A stretch of DNA of 64,000 bases from Nemopilema nomurai (taxonomy: Eukaryota > Cnidaria > Scyphozoa > Rhizostomeae > Rhizostomatidae). Position numbers and translations under genes: made by a program. Under the pieces are notes generated by a model. It did not search any database. It had not been told where the DNA came from and saw only the letters and a program-made list of their open reading frames with translations. Below, in pieces: positions 31,501 through 43,500 of the stretch (positions are counted from its first letter, which is position 1; each line of letters starts with the position of its first letter). Location: assembly GCA_003864495.1 (NCBI GenBank), contig ML133424.1, forward strand, positions 1 through 64,000. Direction: 5' to 3'.

Positions 31501-34500
31501 GCCTGGTATTCGTCTGGGGGGATCGTCCTCAGAAAAGATGGGTAGTAATTCTTATTAGACAAGGCCGTTGAGGTGGACGAATAACTAATTTGGGGCATCT
31601 TCACGCCATTTGCCCCCAGCACGCTTGCAATTCTGATAGAAGACGCTGAAGCTGCATCCCCAACCACGGCAACAACAGGGGGCTTAGTTTTGTTACAATG
31701 ACACTTGATCGCTTCCGTTGGTTGGCCGAAGCCTGCTCGTCTTCTTGGAGCTGAAGGAATCACCTCTGGCTCCTGAATTATGTCGAGAGTAGCCTGCAAA
31801 CCGAACCCAGCATCGTTGCACGAGTCGTAAATCGCGTACCCCAACGTGACGTTTGGTAAGAGGCTTTTGTCTTTGTTGATCTCATCTATGGTGTACAGCA
31901 TTGCCTCGACCCACATCAATCCGGCGGAGTTGAAAACAAATTTGCCAGCATTTGCCGAGTAGTAATGAACGGGGAATATTCCAGCGATGATGAAATCTGC
32001 AGTCGTATTTTTATGCCAGACGAGCGAGGTGCATCGATCTGTACCAGTTCCCAACAGCCGTGTCGGCATGATAACTAATGCTGACACTATTAAATGCCAT
32101 GCCTTCATATTTCTCCCAATAATGTCACGCATCATCTCAGCGCGTTCCTTCTTCCTGGAGTTTCGCTTCAAACATGAGCTCTCTCTTCGCTACGCTTCAT
32201 CAGTAATTGCAGGCTGTCTCATTTCCATGACAAATGCCAGAGCTTTGTCCCTTCTCATTTACACGGAAGGTCGATTTCTGCTTGTTCATGTGTCTTCTAT
32301 TTCAAAAGATCAGCAACACAATCCTGTAGATCAACTGCAAAACTCGAGGGTGTCAAATATTGTTCCGTCTCAATCGGGGGGTTAACCGATTCGCTAATCA
32401 AATTAGTTTCCACGCATCGGAGCACGTCTGCACAGACACCAATCGGATGCACACGCTGGGCCTTCGTTGCGAGCACAATGCCAATTTCGTCGCATGCATC
32501 AACATTCACTTCCTGATGTTCGATTTCATTAAACCGTCTTGCTCGCTTCAAAAAAAAATTGTCTACAAAAATTCACAACAGTTTTATCTCGCAAGTCCCC
32601 CGGGAATGCAACAACGGACTTTAACACCTTTATTTACTCTAGGAACAGCGTAGCAAATTGAATGCGGGGGTGTGCTGAGCCAACTCATATCACATTACCT
32701 GTTAGAATTTGTAATCGCATAAACATTCACTAAAATTTGCTCAGTGTCTTTCAAATTTGGTGTGCAGCAGTGTAGAAAGGAACAAATTGTTGTCAATATT
32801 TTGACCCTTTATTGACTGGCAAGGAACAAATTTTCTTTATCAATTCATCAACCAGACGGATTTTATAAACAAGGCAAATAAGAAATTACTAAACTCCAAA
32901 TCAAGTTTGACATTGAAGTAAACTCGGTTCACTCAAAAACGAATTGAATATGAGAACGGAAGCCTCCGTGGCTGAATGCAATCGGCGGCAAATATTTCCA
33001 TGCTTCATTGCACTCCTGTTTGCAAAAACAATTTGGCTGATAATTTTTAAACAACAGAGGGAAAAACAAAGATGAGATTTTCCCTTTACTTTTTGCACAA
33101 TGCTGAGAGTTCAGTCAGGTGGAATCATGGAAAATAAAACAGGATTCAGGGATTGTTCTGGATCTTGTCTCTTTGAAAACTGATATGATGACCTGTTTAG
33201 AGTCAAGGAAAATTGACAGCGACAGCTCCACGGCTGTTAATGTCAAATTTGAGGGAGGTTTATTGATAATTTTTACTATAAACATGAAAGTGAGGAAGAT
33301 ATGAGTTGGTAATGAGGAAGGCTTGAATTATAAAATTGCAGCCGGAGGAAGGTGATAACTTTTTCTATATTCTGGGGCTGTTCCGGTTTCTTCGCGGAAC
33401 ACGAGGAACGAACGTTAAAATGCGTGGCAATGCGGAAAAGTGGGGGCGATGCCGATGACGTCAATGATGAGTGCGTACTTCTTGCACGCGCGCGCGCAGA
33501 CTTCCCAGCATGCTTTGACACAGACTTGGCACGAATTATTAGGCCGCCCATGTTGACAAAACACGAAAAAATCGCCCGGTAATTCATTACAAATCTATTA
33601 CTTTTACAACTACACCTGTTGCGAATTTATAATACGTGCGTCATCTTAAGACAAGCCAGAAATTAGGTTCAGTTTGGTGCTGACTGATTTAGGCCATTGC
33701 AGGTCACTTGTATTAAGGTCAATTAAGGTCATTGTGGAGACATAAATCATCCCAATGACCAGAAAACTTCACGATACTACATTTTGGTTGCTAGGTTAAC
33801 TGAGAAGTCAACTTAGGCCAATCCTAGTTACAACTTAATACGGCCTGTGTACATGTTTTACTAAAAGCAAAGCCATCAGTAGCAAAAGCTATCACTAGGT
33901 TTGCTTCTATTGGGGGTTCTCAGTGAAAGTATTACAATGAGGTTTTACCTACGAGGAAAAGTAAAACAATTTTCATGGGCACACGGAAGTTTTTTAACAA
34001 CCTGTGTTGTTAATTAAGTATTATTCTTGAGGACGAATTAGTGTAGAGCGAAAACGCAAGTAAGAGACGAACGTCGTGTTTACCGAATCCCTGAAACCAA
34101 CTAACTCAATTAAATAAATACAGCAGTATATACTAGCAGCAAAGCGTAGCGTGAATAGCACAGCGGTAACAGAACGTTGTAAACAAAAGGTAAAAACACT
34201 ACAGTTTCTACAAAAAAGGAAAACATTTGAAAACATTATACTATTGGTCACAAATGATCTGAAAAATGAACTGAAGAATCTCGACAGAGAATGACGGAAA
34301 AACAACACGAGGAATGGAGAAAAAAGAATAGTGGTTGCAGCTCTGTTTAGTGTGATTGCCGGGTATTCTATTAAGAAGGAAAATCATATTTTCGGTTACA
34401 AGCTCAAAACCATCCTATCAATTTAGCCTTCAGATAAAAGTCATCATTTCATCTCGACTATTAGACGTTATCGTCGGGTCTCTAATTCTTTGCTTTGGGT

Positions 34501-37500
34501 CAGATCATGATTTTGCCAGTTTCAAGGCCATAATGTTTTTACGCAAAGCGCATTACTAGCCAAGCTAGCAATGCGGATCTGGCATTTCTACGTAGAAGAA
34601 GGTAAACACCGTAAACATGCATATATGAAGATGAACGACAAAATTCCTTCTTATTATGCGTTATTGCTAAACCTGTCCAAGGAAATCTGGTAACAAGCGT
34701 TCTTTTCTTCTAAAAGAAAGTCCATGTGTGCGCAGTATATTACTTGAACCAACTCTTGGCAAAAATTTAAACAAGAACAATTCATCTTCATGAAGTAATG
34801 TTTTATCTTCACATTTTCTTCAATTATGAACTGATGAACCATCTTCAAGGTTTTGAAGAGTCCAAATGAATGAAATCATATTGACACCAATCCCACGCAG
34901 TGTGTTCGATGAGTCCAAACCGTCTCCGAACAACCCGTGATTCGTTGCTGCGGAGGCGAACACGTGACTGTCAGTCCCGTCCCCCGTTCCGCTGCACGTT
35001 TACAGCGAAATAGGATGGTGTCTGGCAAACACTAATAAGAACATCAACAAGGCTGACAATATAATAAACCGGGCTGTTTACATTGGAGGCTTGGATGGGC
35101 AGGTGCGTGTTGCTAATCAGGTTGTTAACAAACTGCAAGCAGACTGGATGCCCGCAATTTGCTTCATCACCAACCGGTTTGTAGAGAACTCTTTTGAAAG
35201 GTTTCAAGGAATGAGTCACAAGTTGTGAACATGACTTCTTTTCAAACGTTTTTCAAATAAAGTTCCAAACAAAGCAGTTTTGCGGCGGAGAATGATGTTC
35301 TGGGAAAGACGATTCAACGGGGTATAACTGTTTGGAAGAAGATTTAGCAGCTAACTGGTGTATGGAATTGATTCTTCAGATTCATAATGCCTGAATCGCT
35401 AGCAGTCTTCCTTTTATATTCAAGAACATTGTCATATGAAAAAGCACCTTCATGTTTGTCGAGACCAAAAGACAAATATAGACTAAGATAAAGTCAATTG
35501 CAACTTTGGCAATGTTTTACAACTGATTTTTGGATTTCGCAATGATTTACAACCCTCAAATTTTAAAATCCCGACATAGTGCTGTTTTTAAAACATTTAG
35601 GATGAATGAATTGCCCGTAATGCTTCGGAGTATACATTTGTTCCTCTGATGTGCATATATTTAACAACGAACCAAGAACAGTCCTTTCTCGTATTTCTTG
35701 AGAAATTTAGAACCCTAAGGCTCAATCTAGATTTTTTGGACACTTTTTGCAATTCTAGACTAAAAACAAGTCGGTTGAGGACCTGATGTGCGGGACAGTT
35801 ACGACATTCATTGTCGAAAAGGGAAGATCCCGTGACTCAATAGTTTGATTAAAAATTCTCTTTTGGACAAATCTCATAACAAACAACCATCACCATTGAA
35901 AGCGCACGAATTTTCAAAAGTAACTTCGTATTTCTTTAGAATGCTGCGTCATCTTTTGACGGCTTTGAAAGTTCAAAGCCCGGTAAAGAAAACCTTCAAG
36001 GAGGATAAGAAGATGGTCCGCTCACTCAACATGCAAGCAGAAAAATTGAAAACCAGGCCGATCGAGGTCTATTCAGGGTCTGGCTTCATACCCAAGTCCT
36101 GGCTCCACAGCAGTGTCAATCTCACCTAAGAATTACACATTATCCACTACACATCGACATTAGGACATGATTCCTTTGAAAATGACAACTTCAAAAGACA
36201 GCAGAAACTACTGAATCTCCATAAATGTACCCAAATTTTACGGAAACAACCGAGGCCTCGTAGGAAGTTTCCCATGCACAAACAAGGAAAGCCAGATGTC
36301 GAATCGGCTCTGCGAATTGGCATCATTACGGTGCCTCTCTTCCATTAGCCCTGTTTAGAGAGACATTTGTTTCTTCAAAACTTTTCTCAGGACAGGGTAG
36401 CAGGATATCTTCGAAGACCAGACCAGTTGTCTCGTCTAAAGGCCGGGTTACACGATCACTTTTAATCGTCACTTTCTAGAATTGTTCATTTTCGCTGCAG
36501 AATTTGATGAGCTTATCAGGTGTCATTAGAAATTTTACTGGGAATTTTACTCTGAACAAAAGCATTAGAGTTCAAAGTTCAAAGTTCAAAGTCATATAAA
36601 CATAATCATTAGAAGAAAATGAAGATGAATGACGATTTAGAGTAAATCAGAGAACAGCATATTACAGAAAAATAAATGCAGTGTGATCAAATACACTCAT
36701 TTTCTATAAGAACTAAATTCTTCAAAGAGAATTTTATTATGTTACATGATCACTTTTCAGAATGTTGGTCCAATTTCGAAAAAAGTCATTGTGTAACCCG
36801 GCCTTAACGTATTTCTCAAAGCAGTGACCTTGATACGAACTTGTCTTCACGAGGCGCATATTGTTCTGGTTGAGCATTTTGCAACCGTATTTACGGAAAT
36901 CCTTCCTGTTGACAAAATCCCATCTTACAAATCTCCAAAATGTTAATAAGCCCCCGCCAAGACAAATTCAATAGCCCCCATCCGTATGGGTCAAACTGTT
37001 TATCTAAACTGTGCTGCCATTCATGCAACAAATGAATATTGCTGAGGCGCCCCTTAATTCCCTTCTGATCAAATGTATTTTTACTCTCCGTATATTGCAT
37101 GGGAACGACACACAACACTGTCGTAACTCTGACCCTACCAGACTTTTAGCTGGTTCCAATAAAATGCAACAAGGATCATATAGTTGCGCGTGCTCGTTTC
37201 TAATGAATTCTTGAAATATGCTTTGTCACAGAACGTGTATATGCACAAATAGTATTAAATTGAGTCCTTGCTTTTGATCTACTGCTCCTTACCAAGGCAT
37301 AAAGCAACCAATCACATCTCATTTGCTTTTTTCTCAGACCAGGCTGAACTAACACAGTAAAAGATGGCGTCATTCTCGTTTTGGCCTGGTACGATGAACG
37401 GGAATATTGTTTGTTTGCTTCAGTTGTGTTTTCTGCATTTATCAATATTGGCTCTTGCTTTTTTTGCACTTCAATGGTGCTTTCCGATCTTAACTGTACA

Positions 37501-40500
37501 AAAACGAAGCAAAGTGGTGTTGACATACATCCCTCCAGTGATTGGGTAACGCAACAATAGCAGTTACTATCCCTCTTCTGATTGGCCCATCCACAGCTGA
37601 GTCGAAAACAAAACCAAACATCATGCTAAACAGTGTCTTTATCGCCGTCGTATTCACCTTTATTTTCGCCGGGCAGTCAACAAGAAAGTCTTACCGAACC
37701 GACTAAGCGCCCTGGGATAAAGCAATTTTTGTAATAAGCGCGCCCTACCTGAATAAGCGCCCTCCGAAACGGGGCGCTAATTCATGTACATAAAATAAAA
37801 CACTGAGTTCATTCAAATTAAGCAAAAACAATATATTTTATTGTCAGCATGCATTTCGATACAATAAAAACAAAAAATCATTTTATTATTTGCCTTATAA
37901 TGAGTCTTTTCAAATTCGTTAACAGCTACCACCATGGCAAAAACTCAAATTTCCGACTCAGCTCAACATATGTTGCTTGCGTCTTTTACTTTAAGCAGTA
38001 GAGCTATCCAACTTCCTACTTTGGGGGAATCAAATTATGCATAAAAACACCGAGAAAATCTTCAGGTGAAGTACTGCTTAGATCTAAGTTGCTTAGACTC
38101 TTTCGGGGGGCACCTACTTTTCAAAACTCACCCACTCTCCGAGGTTAAGCTATCATTCGTCACCTTTGAACACCTCCAATATTACCCTAATTGCTGGCAT
38201 TAAATGGCGCGAATTATGGCATTAGAAGTATTAATGGCCAGATTGAGCGCTTTTCGGCAAAAGCAACGAGACGAAGAGCACGCATGTCACGTGGTCACGA
38301 GCAGGTGATCGAGCACCCTTCTGAACTAAGCGTAGGTTGGCCAGAGTTCATTTTGTTATGTTATGCAATCAGGACGGTAGCATTCAATTGAAGGTTGCGA
38401 CATCTCCTAGCTTGATTGCTTTCCTCCCTAAAGAGATCTGTCCTCAAAGTTGGCCGCCATTTTAATATTGATCCTACGCTCAGTTGAGGCTCCAATGACG
38501 AAATTGAAATTGAGGCTCGAATAGAGTCAGTTATTCTATTCAACAGCTGATTTTTAGCAAACGCGAAAAAACTGCTTTGGGCATTTTTAGAGCTTAACCA
38601 GCTTAAGACTCCACGTTGGGAAACACATCAGACCGATCTTTTCTTTTTAACTCAATATCAAAAGTAACTTGAAGAAAAAATGTGACTCAAAATGAAATTT
38701 TGTGATTATACGACCTCTACTGGCAGAAATTCCAAAGTTACAAGGGCTTTTCTTCAAGCCCAAACATGCAAAGTTACCCCTGGCATCAAAATGCAAGGAA
38801 AACATACAAATTTCTGAATATTAACAACAAAACAACAACAAAACAACAAGAGCAACAACAACAACAGAACTTAATAATAACTACCTGCTTCTTGTTCACA
38901 ATAATATTATGCGAAAACGCACAAATGAAAGTTTAAAAAGCGCATGTATATCCTCAAAGAAATTCGCTTCGCGTAAATTAATTCGTAGAAAGCAAATTGA
39001 AGGTCTGCAAATGAGCACTGAAGGGCGTTGCGCAAGTGATGCTGCCACGAAGGAGCTTGGCATGACCATAAAGTCAACGAAAACAGATTTCCGAAACTAG
39101 AATAATTGGTCAGGGTTGAAACTCTCGTCATCGATAAGGATCGAAACTCTCGTATAGATCGGGATCGAAGTCGCGTAATAGCTCGGATTCAAAAATCGCG
39201 TGATAGCTCGGATTCAAAAATCGCGTAATGGCTCGGGGTCGAAACTGGCGTAATAGCTCAGATTCAAAACTCACGTAATGGCTCGGGGTCCAAACTCCGT
39301 CACTTGACCTGCGGCGCGGCTCGAGGTGCAGCGAAGTCTCGATAGCAAGTACGAAAGGCGCCCACCTCGTCTCAGTAGGGCTGAGAGTAAAGCCCATGAC
39401 GTCGATGCTTGACGTCATGATCTTTATGAACAGTTAGAAAGGGAAATAATAAAGAAAGGGGAAAAAAAGAAAGAAGTAGCAAGAGGGCAGAAGAGGAAAA
39501 CAAAAATATACCTGCAGTCTTTTCTTTCTCTCTGAGTCTGACCTCTTTCGAAATTCTTGATCATCTTTTTCCTTTTCTTTCATTACTTCATGATATCGCT
39601 TCTTTTCTTCGTCACCACGCTTCTGTTCGTGTTTTGCATGTGCAGCCCTGCGGAGGAGGAAAATGCTGTCACTCCAGATTGACTTAGGCAGTGCAAAAGT
39701 CAAAGAGCGCAGCACTGTCTGGCAAGTATAAGGAACATAAACAGTGTGCAGACGAGCTACAAAACAGAGAAACATAGGTATCCTGTCGCTGTGTACGAAG
39801 AATATTTGAGACATCCATTTAAGACCTATAAAGTCAAGGCTATGAAGTGAGGAGACCCCTCCCAAGAAGTCTATTGATAAAGGGTCCCTCTTAGACAAAA
39901 GACTGAAAAAATCAACACAAAAAACAAAGAAGCGGAAATTAACCTACTTGAAATATTGCAAAGAGACAAAGCCACTGCTTAAGAAAAGGGGTAACTCTGA
40001 GGAAGATGGAAGAGCGTGGAGAAATATCAGGTGAAAGTTGAAAGTTGAAAGGTGAAAGTTGCAACGGAAAAACCATTACATGGTATATTACATCTGATGG
40101 ATGACAGGAAAATAGGAAGTCGACATCATTTATAGAGTTTGACTAGTACCTGTAGTCCTAGAGGATGACAATGTGGAAATCAAAGAATGATGCGATAACA
40201 AAGATTAATGGTAATTAATGTTAGTAATGATGTCAACATATCTAATAATTACCGTTGCTGGTCTATTGACTTCGATCTTTCCCGAATCATCTCATCGCGT
40301 GCTACTTCTTCTTTTTTCTAACATAAAATTTTTAAAAAACGGTATCAAAAATGGTTCAAAATGAAGCATAAAATTAGTCTCCACCATTAAAAAAGCGATG
40401 GTCCTGAGTTTGATTCAATTCATGACAAAAGTGATACACAGCATTTTTGAACGACGAAGAGAGATTGATAATTAAGCCAGTGGTTGGCACATAAAAAGTT

Positions 40501-43500
40501 ACGCAATTTAAGGTCATCGTGCGTCACAAAACTGTTTTAATATCCAATGGAAAAAACCAAGAATTATGAACATGCCTCAGCTGCCAAATTACTATAACAG
40601 GTCTATTGGTATTACAAGAAAAAAAATAGGTTTCATCCAACGGCTCTATGTTTGTTCCTTTTCCTTTGCAATATGACGCTTTAATGGTTAAAGCAAATCT
40701 TGAAATGACCGCACAAAAAGTCTTGGCTAGTACGATAACAGCCAATACTATTGACTTCTTAAGAGAGCATAAACTTTACTATTACCACGCTGTTGTATAT
40801 TACAAGCAGTAATTAATTACGATTGCTGCTTAAACCATCCAGGATGTTTTCATCTTGGGAATTCGAGAGCGATTCTGCTCAATTCAGAAACGAAAACTTG
40901 GAAATGAAAATAACCTCTCTTGTTTTGCGTTTTTCTTCTTCCTGCTGTTTCTGTGCCTCAGCCTTTTGCTTCTCTTCGGTGACTCTATTTTTTTCCTCGA
41001 CCTGATTCACAAACATTTCAGATAATCAGATAAGTTTTCGTTTGCCAACATTAATCGAAACACGTGCAGATGTCATTAGGATATTGCTTCCAAATGTGGA
41101 CAATTACTTTAATGGGTATGAACGGAAAAGCAGTCTAACATTTTTATGTGATTTAAGGGCTTGTCATAGCTTCTAACAAAATCTGAGAGAAGTGCCTAGG
41201 ATATAAAATTTCAAACAAAATGAAAGAGCTTCAAAAAATTATAAGCCTAGCAAATTTTCATCTAATTCCCTACTTAATCGAAATTCTTATAACATGTCTT
41301 TCATTCCAACTGTTAATATAAAATAACACATCGTACTGTTACATTGACCTACCAAGATATTCCAAACCATATATAAAATTCGAACATTCATACAGATTCT
41401 CATAGAAGTAAAGGAATGCTTAAAATATTATCACAACAACAATAACAAATCAGTCATTCGTGCCAAAACAATTAATAATAAACATTCTTTATCAGCTGCT
41501 GATTCAAAATGCAAAAAATAGACTCACCTCTTGCTTATTCCAAAATTTGTCACGCTTTTGGATATCTATTTCACGTACAGGGTTAATTCTCTTGTATACT
41601 GCACCCTAAGTAAAAAAAGTCCACTTTAACAGGGGTCTTGTATATTGGTTGCCCTGACAATGTACCATATACCAGCAGGCACTGCGCATTGAGTCATGAT
41701 GCTTATGAAGTGAAAATAATTATTGCAGTTGGCAAAGGCTTCACACTCCTATATATCTAATACAAACTTAATATAATTGGAACGGGTAAATTTAATGTTT
41801 CGAATTGCAAAACGTTGCAATAGTGTGAAACAGGGAAACCATCATTTCGCATGCTTAAAGAAAGATTTTTTGGACCATGCAAACGCTGTGAAATGATCAG
41901 AAGCTAACTGATAAATGGCAAATTATGGATTGGAAACTAGATGGTAGCCTTGTGACCAAGAAACAAAGTGAAGAGACGAACTCATCCTGACTGCAAAAAA
42001 CGGATTTTTGGAAGGCTGTTGAAAGTAATTATGGCGAAAATGCCCCAATTATGCAAGCATGTTATTGTAAACATTCGAAAACTGCAAAAACACCATTTTG
42101 AGAAAACAAATTGGAACATACAACAGGCTTGATTTGTTCCACTGGCTTTGGTTTTTCCTTGTGTATGCTGTAGTTCGCACCTGAAGATTTCTTCACCTTA
42201 TCCAGCACTGTGTCGTAATCTAAATCTGTTTCAGATCTAGCATTTATTGTCACGTGACACCCCTTGAAAAGATAAAAACCATGAGGTAGAAATTCTCACC
42301 TTTTAATACCTGTTATTTGAAACTTTAGAATGAGAATTTAGTAATAAGCCACAATTAACAAAGGGAGTTTAAATAGATAATAAAAAAATAATATATTAAA
42401 CTCTGTGAGCCTATTAAGCAGAACTTGGGACCAAGCTGTTTCAAACACAGCTAATTCAAAAAGAGCTCTTTCAAATTAAATAGCTTCGAATAAAACAAGG
42501 AAAGACATTAAATTTGTCTGTTCCCTTCTGACTATGAGAGTGAAAACACTTTATGAAATACTGAAAATGGCCTTTGTGAACGGCCAATCTAAGATTGTTT
42601 CATGTTTACTGTGAGCCATGGGAAGAAGAAATTGAGTCAGCTAGCAATGGCAAATGAAAGCATTCTAAAACAGTCTTTGAGAAGCTTCTTAAAGGGTGAT
42701 GTGACAATTATTCCTGACTTTTGCACTAAGGAAATTGTTTTCAAATGGCAACCTTCTTGGCATACATGGGCTCCTAAAACTTGGCAGTTTCAAGAAGTGA
42801 CTTCTTGATGTATACTTATGTCAGTAAATTAAATGATTTGCTTAAGGGATATAAGCAACCTATTGCAAGATATAAGGATATCGTATGAAACTTCTCTTTC
42901 CCTGGTGGATACAATCTAGACATTAGAGAAACTTCCCACAAAAAGCACATTACTTTTCAAGTTGTGTATCACTTTGAAGGCAAACATAAAACAGAACAAA
43001 ACCAGATATTTTTGGAAAAGAGGTACTCACTCTGAATAAATTGGTCACATCACGCAGATGATTTGCACATACACCCTTAACATTTGAAGGAACACCTTCA
43101 CCTTGCTATGAAAAATGAATCTTTTTAAAGAAGGCTTGCAACATAAACCAAATATAAATATTATACCAAGTTCATTAAATGACAATTGAATTGTTCACAC
43201 AAGCTAAACCTTGTCCCAACTTAATTTAAGAAATATATTATATATATTATAAATAAAAATATATAACTTAATTGATGCAACAACATATTATCAGCACCAT
43301 GAAAAAGTTCAAAGAAGAATGAAAAAGTTCAGAAGAATGATGAATAAGAAGAATGATGAAAAAGAAGATTGATGTTGCAAATGTGCCAGACTAAACTGTT
43401 TCAAATTTCAAGTTCAGTAAAAAATGTCTACAGTATTGTTTTCTGATCTTATGAAAACTTTAAAGTTTGTTGCACTATTTAATACTAAATTTTTCAAATC

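Larger units (their letters stand above)
32172..39511. other. Upstream part of DBNL intron 9, with mobile element and possible GPCR promoter
   Basis: No DBNL exon is needed here: exon 39512-39647 and exon 28413-28682 join in phase 0. A GC-richer patch at about 33380-33560, with TGACGTCA at 33456-33463 and a CGCGCGCG run near 33490, is about 1.2 kb upstream of the GPCR and could be its promoter. The patch at 38440-38470 contains GCCGCCATTTT, a YY1-like word. The MITE at 36440-36804 and the 25-bp repeat at 39120-39297 complete the region. Confidence 0.45.

Noticed and set aside
39434..39898. 154-codon minus-strand ORF taken as a gene
   Set aside because: Only 39512-39647 is a DBNL exon; the rest is intron read-through on both sides.
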